A DNA stretch of 64,000 bases from an uncultured Pelagibacteraceae bacterium. GTDB lineage: Bacteria > Pseudomonadota > Alphaproteobacteria > Pelagibacterales > Pelagibacteraceae. Where the stretch lies: NCBI GenBank assembly GCA_902539165.1, contig CACBHY010000003.1:1-64000 (forward strand), read 5' to 3'. Made by a program: the position numbers and the translations under genes. This document shows positions 1 through 8,496 of this stretch, one piece after another. The notes beneath the pieces were generated by a model. The model had not been told where the DNA came from and made no database searches. It saw nothing but the letters and a program-made list of their open reading frames with translations. How positions within the stretch are numbered: position 1 is the stretch's first letter; each line of letters begins with the position of its first letter.

Positions 1-742
1 TAGTATGAATATATGAATGAGGATGTGTTAATATTGATATTTTATTATAAGGTATGTTAAAAAGATTTTTGGCTTCTATTACTTCAAAAACTTTATTCAT
101 TAACGTTGATGAATCAATGGTGATTTTTTTTCCCATTTTCCAATTTGGGTGTTTAAGAGCATTTACTGGCTTTATGTGCTTAAATTTTTTAAGTGGATAG
201 TTTAAAAAGGGACCACCAGATGCTGTAATATAAACATGTTCTACATCACTCTGTTTATAACTCTTAAGTAATTTGAAAATAGAATAATGCTCTGAATCAA
301 TTGGCAAAAAATTGACATTATAACGTGATATAAATTTTTTAATTATATCCCATCCACAGATCAAAGACTCTTTGTTAACAATAGCTAAATATTTTGTATA
401 TTTGGGAAGAATAGTGGAGGGTTTTAAACCAGCTAATCCTGAAACAGATATCATTGAATAATAAATTTGTTGATTTTTTAAAATTTTATCCAAATCTTCA
501 AAATTATTAAAGAATTTAATATTTTTATTATTATATTTTTTTTTTGCTTCAATAAATTTTGAATTATTGTTTATTATTATATTTTTAACTTTGAAAACAT
601 TTGCCTGTTGTATAATTTTTTTTACATTTGAATTAGTAGACAATAAAATTACATCAAAATTTTTTTTATCCTTTTTTAAAATATTAAACGTCGTCGACCC
701 TACTGAGCCAGTTGATCCAAGAATGATGATCTTTTTTTTCAT
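1..742 (-). CDS. dxr: 1-deoxy-D-xylulose 5-phosphate reductoisomerase (3' end beyond window)
   Basis: This is the first committed enzyme of the MEP isoprenoid pathway. It converts 1-deoxy-D-xylulose 5-phosphate to 2-C-methyl-D-erythritol 4-phosphate with NADPH. About 247 codons lie in the window and the rest runs off the left edge. The start reads MKKKIIILGSTGSVGSTT, the nucleotide-binding GSTGSVG motif of this family. Further on are an NKES segment (ca 130), TASGGPF (ca 180), then HPNWKMGKKITIDSSTLMNK, a family hallmark with the substrate-binding region. The ATG shares one base with the cdsA stop (TAATG), so it is probably translationally coupled in the frr-uppS-cdsA-dxr string. Family identity is clear; only the C-terminal third is unseen. 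Confidence 0.95.
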   Translation of the reverse strand, partial: MKKKIIILGSTGSVGSTTFNILKKDKKNFDVILLSTNSNVKKIIQQANVFKVKNIIINNNSKFIEAKKKYNNKNIKFFNNFEDLDKILKNQQIYYSMISVSGLAGLKPSTILPKYTKYLAIVNKESLICGWDIIKKFISRYNVNFLPIDSEHYSIFKLLKSYKQSDVEHVYITASGGPFLNYPLKKFKHIKPVNALKHPNWKMGKKITIDSSTLMNKVFEVIEAKNLFNIPYNKISILTHPHSYIHT

Positions 743-1395
743 TAAAGAAATTTTAAAGTTAATAAAAGATATGAAATAGGAAACGCAAAAATCATACCAT
801 CTGTTCTATCTAGCAAGCCTCCATGACCTGGTATTATTCCTCCGGTATGTTTAATTTTTGCTTTTCTTTTAAAATAAGAAACAATTATATCACCGATTTG
901 ACTAACAGATGAAATTATTAAAATTACAAAAATAAAGTTAATATTTGTTTTATTTGAGTAATAATCAGAAATAAAATTATATTTATTAAACAATATCAGA
1001 ACTACAATTGAAAATACAAATGCACCTATCATTCCAGAATATGTTTTTTTTGGACTTAATTTTGTTAATTTTGGTCCTCCAAAAATTTTACCAAAAATAT
1101 AACCCCCAAGATCTGTTGAAACACATGTTAAAGTAATTACTAAAAAAAAATATAGACTTTGTTCTCCAAAATTGTTTCTAATTAAAAATATTGTTAAATA
1201 TGAAATAAACAAAAATATTAAACCTATAGTACTATATAATTTTCTTTTATTCATAGAGTTCCATTCAAAGATACTTATTAAAAAGGATGTTATTATTAAG
1301 AAATTGAAATAGTATGATCCAGACATAATACAATAGAATACAACAGGTATTAATACCATTGAACTCATCAATCTTTTTGATAACTCACTTTTCAT
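742..1395 (-). CDS. cdsA: Phosphatidate cytidylyltransferase
   Basis: This membrane enzyme makes CDP-diacylglycerol from CTP and phosphatidic acid, the branch point of phospholipid synthesis. The 217-residue protein is nearly all hydrophobic helices, and is shorter than the roughly 270-285 residues usual in other proteobacteria. The family signature lies at about residues 173-199: S-x-F-K-R, then PGHGGLLDRTDG. The conserved Lys-Asp pair inside the signature reads Lys-His here (His183, codon at 847-849). It overlaps uppS upstream and dxr downstream by one base each (TAATG junctions). Identity is secure from the signature and the classic uppS-cdsA-dxr neighbourhood; the effect of the His substitution is unknown. 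Confidence 0.93.
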   Translation of the reverse strand: MKSELSKRLMSSMVLIPVVFYCIMSGSYYFNFLIITSFLISIFEWNSMNKRKLYSTIGLIFLFISYLTIFLIRNNFGEQSLYFFLVITLTCVSTDLGGYIFGKIFGGPKLTKLSPKKTYSGMIGAFVFSIVVLILFNKYNFISDYYSNKTNINFIFVILIISSVSQIGDIIVSYFKRKAKIKHTGGIIPGHGGLLDRTDGMIFAFPISYLLLTLKFL

Positions 1396-2069
1396 TAAAT
1401 AGAGCCAAAATTTCTTTTTGTATTTTTATATTTTTTTATTATTTGTTCATAATCTTTTTCATTAAAATCAGGCCATAATTTTTTTTCAAAAAAGATTTCA
1501 GAATAAGCTATTTGCCATAATAAAAAGTTACTTAATCTTTTGGTGTTACCAGTTCTGATTAAAATTTCAGGATCAGGCACGTTATATGTAAGTAAATTTT
1601 TTTTTATATTTTTTTCGTTTATTGATTCATTTTTTTTTTTTAATTTTTTAAAAGCATTGATTAATTCTGATTTTGAACCATAGTTAAGTGCTAAATTAAT
1701 CTGTATTCTTGAATTAGATGATGTTTTTTTTTCAGAAAATTTTAAAATTTTATTTAATTTTTTAGAAAAATTTTTTTTTCCAATTATATTTAATTTTATA
1801 CCCTGTTTATCTAAATCATCAATTCTACTTATTAAAAAAGATTGTAATAATTTAAATAAGTAGTTAATTTCTTGTCTTGGTCTCTTCCAATTTTCAGTGG
1901 AAAAAGCAAACAAAGTAAGAAATTTAATTTTTTGTTTAATTGATGTTTTGATAATTTTTTCTACAGTACCAAGACCTTTTTTATGACCAGCGTTTCTTGA
2001 TTTTTTATGTTTAATGCCCCATCTTCCATTGCCATCCATGATAATAGCAATGTGGTTTAAGGGGTTCAT
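1395..2069 (-). CDS. uppS: Undecaprenyl diphosphate synthase (cis-prenyltransferase)
   Basis: This enzyme condenses isopentenyl diphosphate with farnesyl diphosphate to give the C55 lipid carrier for peptidoglycan and other envelope polymers. The 224-residue protein opens with HIAIIMDGNGRWG, which carries the catalytic Asp and the diphosphate-binding loop. It then has LTLFAFSTENWKRP (ca 50-63) and the C-terminal IPP-binding region IRTGNTKRLSNFLLWQ (ca 171-186). In most homologues that last motif reads RTGGE/RTSGE followed by x-R; here the usual Glu is Thr176. The start overlaps the frr stop by four bases (ATGA) and the stop overlaps cdsA. The fold and function call is secure; the substituted motif is a curiosity that may be shared across this lineage. 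Confidence 0.93.
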   Translation of the reverse strand: MNPLNHIAIIMDGNGRWGIKHKKSRNAGHKKGLGTVEKIIKTSIKQKIKFLTLFAFSTENWKRPRQEINYLFKLLQSFLISRIDDLDKQGIKLNIIGKKNFSKKLNKILKFSEKKTSSNSRIQINLALNYGSKSELINAFKKLKKKNESINEKNIKKNLLTYNVPDPEILIRTGNTKRLSNFLLWQIAYSEIFFEKKLWPDFNEKDYEQIIKKYKNTKRNFGSI

Positions 2070-2617
2070 ATCTTCATTATTTCTTTTTCTTTTAACGAAA
2101 CTTTTTCATCCACTACCTTGATATGATCGTCAGTTATTGTTTGAATCTTTTTTTCATAAGTTTTCTCCTCATCTTCACCAATATCTTTTAATTTTAAAAG
2201 TTTTTTAAGATCTTCATTAGCCTCTCTCCTAATATTTCTGATAGAGACTTTACATTTTTCACCAACTGATTTAATTATTTTTTTTAGATCTATTCTTCTT
2301 TCCTCATTAAGTTCTGGTACAGGCAATCTTATTAATTGACCATCTATTTGAGGGTTAAGTCCTAAGTCTGATTTTTTAATAGCTGCATCAATTAATGGAA
2401 CATTGTTTGCATCCCAAACTTGAATATTAATCATTCTTGGTTCGGGTGTTGTTATACTGCCTACTTGATTAATTGGCGTTTGTTGTCCATATACTTCTAA
2501 TTTAATCAAATCTAACATTGCTGCATTAGCTCTGCCTGTTCGTAATGAAGATAACTCTTTTGAAAAAACCTCTATGGCTTTATCCATTTTAAGGCTGTAA
2601 GATTTTTCATCAAACAT
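2066..2617 (-). CDS. frr: Ribosome recycling factor
   Basis: With EF-G this factor splits post-termination ribosomes so that subunits can be reused. At 183 residues it is the normal length and aligns throughout with the family: SLRTGRANAAMLD near residue 25, the central beta-rich domain (YGQQTPINQVGSITTPEPR), then the basic helix with RRIDLKKIIKSVGEKCKVSIRNIRREAN. The start codon is directly next to the tsf stop with no gap. In many bacteria pyrH (UMP kinase) lies between tsf and frr; here it is absent from that slot. Overlap with uppS suggests one transcript from rpsB to dxr. Confidence 0.97.
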   Translation of the reverse strand: MFDEKSYSLKMDKAIEVFSKELSSLRTGRANAAMLDLIKLEVYGQQTPINQVGSITTPEPRMINIQVWDANNVPLIDAAIKKSDLGLNPQIDGQLIRLPVPELNEERRIDLKKIIKSVGEKCKVSIRNIRREANEDLKKLLKLKDIGEDEEKTYEKKIQTITDDHIKVVDEKVSLKEKEIMKI

Positions 2618-3469
2618 TTATTCTCCAATTTTAATTCTATAAAATTCTTTTATTTTAAGATCTGCTATAGAAAGTTCATTTAATATATCTTTCACTTTTT
2701 TTTTGGGTTCCATAACCCAAGCTTGTGATAAAAGAGCATTTTCCTCTTTGAACTTTTTCATCTTACCTAAACTTATTTTATTTGCAATCTCCTCAGGTTT
2801 TCCTGAGTTTTTCAATTCCTCCGTAACAAGCTCTTGCTCTTTATCGATAATCGCTTGGTCAATTAAATTAGACTCTAGAGCTAAAGGGTTTGAAGCAGCA
2901 ATATGCATAGACAACTGTTTACTAAATGTTTTCACTACCTCTGAAATTTCATTTGTTTCTAATGAAACTAATACAGCTAACTTAGCTACATTGTCTTTTA
3001 CAACAGTATGTAGGTAATAATTATTAACACCATTTAAATTTTCAATTGTTTTAGATTTTCCTATTGTTATTTTTTCACCAATTTTTGCAATTAAAGCAAC
3101 CAAGTTTTCATCAACCGTCTGACCGTTATTCATCTTTGTGTTTTTTAATTCATCAATATTAGAATTTTTTTTATTATTTAATTCACTAAGTTCTTTTACA
3201 AATTTAATAAAATCCTCATTTTTTGCAACAAAGTCTGTCTCACAATTTACTTCTATAACAGAATTTTTTGTTTCATTTCCACTTACAACAACCACCCCTT
3301 CTTTCGCATCTCGAGACATTTTTTTTGAAGCCTTTGAAATACCTTTTACTCTGAGTATTTCGATTGCTTTATCTAAATCTCCATTAGATTCTTTTATTGC
3401 TAGATTACAATCTTTAAAGCCTGCACCAGTAACTTCTCTCAATTTTTTTACATTCTCTATATCACTCAT
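2618..3469 (-). CDS. tsf: Translation elongation factor Ts
   Basis: EF-Ts is the GDP/GTP exchange factor for EF-Tu. The protein has 283 residues, close to the E. coli length. It starts with the UBA-like helical domain ([21 protein letters not shown], residues about 7-27), followed by the diagnostic [12 protein letters not shown] near residue 75, which contacts the EF-Tu Mg2+ site. Two further core repeats follow with HIAASNP near residue 190. It lies one base after rpsB, the near-universal rpsB-tsf pair, and is likely under the same leader control as rpsB. Confidence 0.97.
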   Translation of the reverse strand: MSDIENVKKLREVTGAGFKDCNLAIKESNGDLDKAIEILRVKGISKASKKMSRDAKEGVVVVSGNETKNSVIEVNCETDFVAKNEDFIKFVKELSELNNKKNSNIDELKNTKMNNGQTVDENLVALIAKIGEKITIGKSKTIENLNGVNNYYLHTVVKDNVAKLAVLVSLETNEISEVVKTFSKQLSMHIAASNPLALESNLIDQAIIDKEQELVTEELKNSGKPEEIANKISLGKMKKFKEENALLSQAWVMEPKKKVKDILNELSIADLKIKEFYRIKIGE

Positions 3470-3470
3470 A

Positions 3471-4280
3471 TTAATTTAACTTATCCTTAGTTTCTTTAGA
3501 GAATTTCTGATCTAATTTTTCTCTATCCAATTCTTGAATAGTTTTAGTTTCAATTTTATTTTTTTTATCAGAAACTTCTTTTACTTCATTGGGAATTGAA
3601 CTTTTTGCGTTGTTAATAGTCTCTCTTATTAAATTGCAATATAGATCTATAGAACGTCTTGCATCATCATTTCCTGGTATAGGATAATCAACATTATCTG
3701 GGTTGGAATTACTATCTAATATTGCAACTATCGGTATTCCTAATTTTACTGACTCTGCTATAGCTAAAGACTCGTAATTAGTATCTATTACAAAAACTAA
3801 GTCTGGAACTTTTTTCATTTCAGCTATACCACCTAATGATTTTTGGAGTTTATCTTTTTTAACATTCATTTTTAAAAGTTCTTTTTTTGTAAAACCTCTG
3901 TTCTCACTTGTTAAATCAGTTTCAATTTTCTTAAGTTTTTTTATAGAATTTGAAATCGTTCCCCAGTTGGTAAGCATACCACCTAACCATCTATAATTTA
4001 CAAAATATTGATCTGTTTCCTTTGCAACTTCTGCTATTGCTTCTGAGGCTTGTTTTTTAGTAGATACAAATAAAATTTTTCCATTATTGGCTATTGTATT
4101 GAAGACCTTTTCTAAAGCCACTTTAGTTAGTTCTAGTGTTTGTGTTAAATCTATGATGTGAATTGAGTCTCTCTTTCCAAAAATATATTTCTTCATTTTT
4201 GGGTTCCACCTCAAGGTCTTATGACCAAGATGCACACCTGCTTCTAATAATTGTTGAATTGTAACGTTTGGTATTTTCAT
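3471..4280 (-). CDS. rpsB: 30S ribosomal protein S2
   Basis: This is a small-subunit ribosomal protein needed for S1 docking and initiation. The 269-residue protein has the family landmarks [20 protein letters not shown] (ca 14-33), [12 protein letters not shown] (ca 94-105) and the C-terminal core with [18 protein letters not shown]. Residues after about 225 form a charged Lys/Glu-rich tail ([17 protein letters not shown]) longer than the E. coli end. It heads the rpsB-tsf-frr-uppS-cdsA-dxr string. The AUG is preceded by a structured leader (see the entry at 4286-4350) where GGGA lies about six bases before the start and is next to a predicted stem, so initiation may be controlled by RNA structure. 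Confidence 0.97.
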   Translation of the reverse strand: MKIPNVTIQQLLEAGVHLGHKTLRWNPKMKKYIFGKRDSIHIIDLTQTLELTKVALEKVFNTIANNGKILFVSTKKQASEAIAEVAKETDQYFVNYRWLGGMLTNWGTISNSIKKLKKIETDLTSENRGFTKKELLKMNVKKDKLQKSLGGIAEMKKVPDLVFVIDTNYESLAIAESVKLGIPIVAILDSNSNPDNVDYPIPGNDDARRSIDLYCNLIRETINNAKSSIPNEVKEVSDKKNKIETKTIQELDREKLDQKFSKETKDKLN

Positions 4281-4285
4281 ATTTA

Positions 4286-4350
4286 TTCCCGGTTAAGCCA
4301 CCACAGTAATTTCCAATTAAGGACCGGAGGTATAAAACCAACAACTGTGT
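4286..4350 (-). promoter_or_regulatory. Candidate autoregulatory rpsB mRNA leader with a pseudoknot
   Basis: Reading the minus strand, CACAGT (4349-4344) can pair with ACTGTG (4307-4302), and CCGGT (4327-4323) can pair with ACCGG (4293-4289). The order is 1, 2, 1', 2', so the pairings cross and would form an H-type pseudoknot that ends about nine bases before the rpsB ATG, next to the GGGA that could serve as ribosome-binding site. These G+C-rich patches stand out in an AT-rich gap. Repression of rpsB-tsf by S2 through its leader is established in E. coli; that this leader acts likewise is inference from position and pairing. Confidence 0.55.
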
Positions 4351-4409
4351 GCGTATTAATTTAATTTAAGCTGTATTTACAAATATTTTAAGAATTTAAC
4401 AAGTTTTAT

Positions 4410-7400
4410 TTATGAAATAGTGGCTTGTATTTGTTGTTTTCTTAATAAATTTAGTGATTTTCTATCTAAATTTTTGGAATTTTTCAGTTTAAATTGAAGA
4501 ATGTTATCGTCATTTATTAAATTAATATTGACTAATGTTTTGCCATTTTCTTTTAGAATTTTTGATATCTCTTGCACTTGATCTTTAGAGCTGACTTCAA
4601 AACAAACTTCATTAATTGGACTATTGAACAATTCTTTTAATGACGATATTTTTTGAACATTAATTCTTTTAAAACGGTTTTCATCATCCGTTATATTTTT
4701 AACTAAATTTAATATCAAAGAATTACCTTCTTTCAAAATCTCTCTATTTAATTCTAAAACATCGGAAAATATAAAAAGTTCAAATACACTCGATAAATCT
4801 GTTAATTTCAAAACAGCATAAGAATTTCCTTTAGCTGTTTTTCTCTCCTGTAATTTTAATAAAGTAGCAGCTATATTGGAGTTTTTAATCTCATCATCTA
4901 AAATAAATTTTGAATATTCATTTATTTTGTAATCATTAAATATTTCAGTAAATTGGTTTAATGGATGATCAGAAATAAAAAACCCCACTGCTTCAAATTC
5001 TTTTGCTAGTCTTTCTTCGAATTGCCAGTCTTCGATATTATTTATCATATCATCTTGGATATTTTCATCTTCTGAAAATAAATCGATTTGATTTGCTGAC
5101 TTATTTTCAAAAATATTTTTACTTTTGGTTATAATATTGGGTATTGAGTCAAATAGTGCTTGTCTATTAGAATTTATATTGTCAAAAGCACCTGCCTTTA
5201 CTAATCCTTCTAGTTGAAGTTTGTTAATGTCTTTTGGGTTTACTCTATTTAAAAAATCATTAATTGATGAAAATTTTCCATTTGCAGTTCTTTCCTCAAT
5301 AATATTTGAAATTGCCTCATAACCTACAGCTTTTATTCCGCCTAATGCATAATAAAACTTTCCATCTACTGTTCTAAAATCAGCGAAACATTCGTTAATA
5401 TCTGGTCGAACAACTTCTACGTTTAATCTGTTCAATTCTTCATAGAACTCACTTAGTTTATTTTGATTAGAAATGTCCATTGTCATTGATGCTGCAATAA
5501 ACTCCTTTGGATAATAGGTCTTTAAAAAGGCTGTTTGATAAGAAATTATCGCATAAGCAGCTGCATGACTTTTGTTAAATCCATATTCTGCAAAAGGTTC
5601 TATTTTCAAAAAAATTCCAGCTGCAACATCTTTTGCAATTCCATTTTTTATCGCTCCATCGATAAAACCTTGTTTTTGCTTTTCAAGTTCAGCCCTTTTC
5701 TTTTTACCCATCGCTCTTCGAAGTAAGTCTGCTTGACCAGCAGTAAATCCAGATAACTTTTGTGCAATTTGCATAACTTGTTCTTGATAAATAATTACTC
5801 CATATGTAGGTTTTAAAATGTCTTCTAAATGTGGATGTAAATAATCAGGTTTTTGCTTCCCATGCTTACAATCGTTATAAGTTGGAATGTTGCTCATTGG
5901 TCCTGGTCTATATAAAGCTACGAGAGCAATAATATCTTCAATATGATTAGGTTTCATTTGTATCAAAGCTTCTCTCATTCCAGCACTTTCAATCTGGAAT
6001 AACCCAACCGTTTTACCACTTGATAGTAAATCAAAAATTTTTTGATCTTCAAAATCAATTTTTTCTATATCAAAATTTTTATTAAACTTTTTAATTAACT
6101 TTTGTGTATTACTAATTACAGTTAAAGTTTTTAAGCCTAAAAAGTCAAATTTGATTAACCCAGCATTTTCAGCAGAATACATGTCGAATTGGGTTGAAGG
6201 TAATAACAAGTCTGCAGAATTGTCTTTATATAAAGGAACTACATCAGTCAGTTTTCTATCCGCAATAACTACTCCTGCTGCATGTGTTGCAACATTTCTA
6301 TTTAGACCTTCAAGTTGAAGTGATAATTCAGTTAATTTTTTAACTTTTGGATCTTCATTAATTAGTTTTTGAAGCCTTGGTTCTCCGGCTATACATTGTG
6401 TTAAGTTTTGTGGTCTAGAAGGATCAAAAGGTATCATTTTAGAAATACTATCTACAAACCCATAAGATAATCCCAAAACTCTACCCACATCGCGTATGAC
6501 CATTCTAGCTTTTAACTTTCCAAAAGTAATTATATGAGCAACACTATCTTTGTACTTTTTTGTTAAATATTCAAAAACAAGATCTCTTTTATCCTCACAA
6601 AAATCGATATCAAAATCAGGCATAGATATTCGATCTGGATTTAAAAACCTTTCAAATATTAAATTAAATTTAATTGGATCTACATCTGTAATAGATAAAC
6701 ACCAAGCAACTAGAGATCCTGCACCTGAGCCTCTACCAGGACCAACTGGTATATCATTATTTTTAGCCCACTTGATATAATCTGATACAATAAGAAAATA
6801 GCTGGCATATTTCATTTCAATAATTATCGATAGCTCATGATCTAATCTTTTTTTATAATCTAAATAATTTTTTTCTGTCTCGATCTCATTCGCACTGATG
6901 TTGAATACCTTTTCAAATTTAGTTTTAAGACCTTTTAAAGATTCTTTTTTTAAAATTTCATCAGCATCTCCACCTTTATCTTGACTTATATTTGGTAAAA
7001 TTGGATTTGAAAACAAAGGCCTAAAATTACATCTTAAAGGAAAATTATAATTATTTTCTAATGCTTCAGGTAAATCAGCAAATAATTCTGACATTTCAGA
7101 ATTATTTTTTAAATAATGTTGATCACTTAATTTTAATCTATTTTTTTCGTTAACATAGGTTTTGTTACCTATACAAATCAATGCGTCATGCGCTTCATAC
7201 ATATCATTATTTAAATAATATACCTCGTTTGTTGCAATTATTGGTATCTCTAAATCTGAGGATTTTTTTAAATTAAATTTTTCAAAGCCGTTTTCATTAA
7301 GATCTTTGTGCCTTTGTATTTCTATATAAAAACGATCACCAAATTTTAATTTAATTTTATTATATAATTCATGTATTTCAGTAAATTTTCCCTTATCGAA

Positions 7401-7826
7401 TAATTTTCCAAACAAACCAAAAACAGTTCCAGAAAACAATGCAACGCCTTCAGAATTATTTAATAAATAATCAAATGTTACATGCGGATCATAAAGTTCA
7501 TCATTTTTTAGATAGGATGCTGATGATAAATTGATAACATTTTTATAACCTGTTTCATTAAGAGCGTATAAGGGTAGTAATCCAATTGTATTATGAACTT
7601 TAAAGTTGATTTGGGTTCCAATGATAGGTTGAGTTCCAGATTTTGATATTTTTTCAGCAAATTCTAATGCTCCACAAAGGTTAGAAGTATCACAAAGACC
7701 TAATGATTTTATTTTATTACTTTTTGAATACTCTTGAAGATCATCAATTTTTATAGCACCTTCACAAATAGAGTACTGTGTATGAATTTTAAGATGATTA
7801 AAGTTTTTTGGTAAAGACTCAGCCAT
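4410..7826 (-). CDS. dnaE: DNA polymerase III alpha subunit, replicative polymerase
   Basis: This is the catalytic subunit of the chromosomal replicase. The 1138 residues show an N-terminal PHP domain (LKIHTQYSICEGA at about residue 12), then the palm with PVGPGRGSGAGS (ca 361-372), PDFDIDFCED near residue 402 (two catalytic Asp) and IKFDFLGLKTL near residue 560 (third catalytic Asp). A fingers region contains ALYRPGPMSNIP and a helix-hairpin-helix lies near residue 850. An OB-fold and a less conserved tau-binding tail follow. Length matches the DnaE1 class. The start overlaps the lolD stop by eight bases; the lolCD-dnaE order is common in alphaproteobacteria. Confidence 0.97.
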   Translation of the reverse strand: MAESLPKNFNHLKIHTQYSICEGAIKIDDLQEYSKSNKIKSLGLCDTSNLCGALEFAEKISKSGTQPIIGTQINFKVHNTIGLLPLYALNETGYKNVINLSSASYLKNDELYDPHVTFDYLLNNSEGVALFSGTVFGLFGKLFDKGKFTEIHELYNKIKLKFGDRFYIEIQRHKDLNENGFEKFNLKKSSDLEIPIIATNEVYYLNNDMYEAHDALICIGNKTYVNEKNRLKLSDQHYLKNNSEMSELFADLPEALENNYNFPLRCNFRPLFSNPILPNISQDKGGDADEILKKESLKGLKTKFEKVFNISANEIETEKNYLDYKKRLDHELSIIIEMKYASYFLIVSDYIKWAKNNDIPVGPGRGSGAGSLVAWCLSITDVDPIKFNLIFERFLNPDRISMPDFDIDFCEDKRDLVFEYLTKKYKDSVAHIITFGKLKARMVIRDVGRVLGLSYGFVDSISKMIPFDPSRPQNLTQCIAGEPRLQKLINEDPKVKKLTELSLQLEGLNRNVATHAAGVVIADRKLTDVVPLYKDNSADLLLPSTQFDMYSAENAGLIKFDFLGLKTLTVISNTQKLIKKFNKNFDIEKIDFEDQKIFDLLSSGKTVGLFQIESAGMREALIQMKPNHIEDIIALVALYRPGPMSNIPTYNDCKHGKQKPDYLHPHLEDILKPTYGVIIYQEQVMQIAQKLSGFTAGQADLLRRAMGKKKRAELEKQKQGFIDGAIKNGIAKDVAAGIFLKIEPFAEYGFNKSHAAAYAIISYQTAFLKTYYPKEFIAASMTMDISNQNKLSEFYEELNRLNVEVVRPDINECFADFRTVDGKFYYALGGIKAVGYEAISNIIEERTANGKFSSINDFLNRVNPKDINKLQLEGLVKAGAFDNINSNRQALFDSIPNIITKSKNIFENKSANQIDLFSEDENIQDDMINNIEDWQFEERLAKEFEAVGFFISDHPLNQFTEIFNDYKINEYSKFILDDEIKNSNIAATLLKLQERKTAKGNSYAVLKLTDLSSVFELFIFSDVLELNREILKEGNSLILNLVKNITDDENRFKRINVQKISSLKELFNSPINEVCFEVSSKDQVQEISKILKENGKTLVNINLINDDNILQFKLKNSKNLDRKSLNLLRKQQIQATIS

Positions 7827-8496
7827 TAGATGACTTTATATTACCATTCTTTAACTCCAATAGGCAATCTGCCTTGTTTCCAAAAAATCTATTATGAGTT
7901 GCAAATATAATTAATCTGTCAGATCTCTTTTGACCCTTTAATAGATTAAATATTATTTTTGCTGTTTTCATATCCAGACTACCAGTTGGCTCATCAGCCA
8001 AAATTATTTCTGGATCATTAATTATCGCTCTTGCTATAGCTATCCTTTGAGCTTCGCCGCCAGATAACTGAGAAGGATAATGATCAGCTCTACTTGATAA
8101 GCCTATTTTCTTTAACAACTGTTTTGCTTTTGAAATTGCTAGATCTTTATTATTGTTAATTGACAAACTTGCTAAATAAATATTTTCTAGCGATGTAAAA
8201 TCAGGTAATAAATTATCTTGTTGATAAACAATTCCAATTTTTTTTGCTCTAAATTTATCATTTATCTCTTTTTCATTATAATTAATTTGGTGTTTACTAA
8301 ATTTAATTAAACCATTTGAAGGCTTATCTATTAATGAGATTATATTTAACAAAGTTGACTTACCTGAACCTGAGGGTCCCATCAAAGAGTAAATTTTACC
8401 CTTATTAAAATTATATGATAAATTTTTTATTACTCTTAGTTTTTGATTTGTCTCAAAAGTTTTTGAAATATTGTTTAATTCTAAAAATCTACTCAT
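7819..8496 (-). CDS. lolD: Lipoprotein-releasing ABC transporter ATPase
   Basis: This ATPase powers release of outer-membrane lipoproteins from the inner membrane to the periplasmic carrier LolA. The 225-residue ABC domain has Walker A GPSGSGKST (ca 40-48), a Q-loop in VYQQDNLLPDFT, the signature LSGGEAQRIAIARA (ca 143-156), Walker B IILADEPTGSLD and the switch His in FATHNR. MacB/LolD-type Q-loop residues fit. It overlaps the permease gene upstream and dnaE downstream by eight bases each, so coupled expression of permease and ATPase is likely. Confidence 0.92.
   Translation of the reverse strand: MSRFLELNNISKTFETNQKLRVIKNLSYNFNKGKIYSLMGPSGSGKSTLLNIISLIDKPSNGLIKFSKHQINYNEKEINDKFRAKKIGIVYQQDNLLPDFTSLENIYLASLSINNNKDLAISKAKQLLKKIGLSSRADHYPSQLSGGEAQRIAIARAIINDPEIILADEPTGSLDMKTAKIIFNLLKGQKRSDRLIIFATHNRFFGNKADCLLELKNGNIKSSNG

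Noticed and set aside
2703..3479. Plus-strand reading frames opposite tsf
   Set aside because: Products are low-complexity Ser/Phe-rich shadows of the tsf coding strand with no start context; the same holds for other antisense frames over dnaE, lon, clpX, dctM and nuoF.
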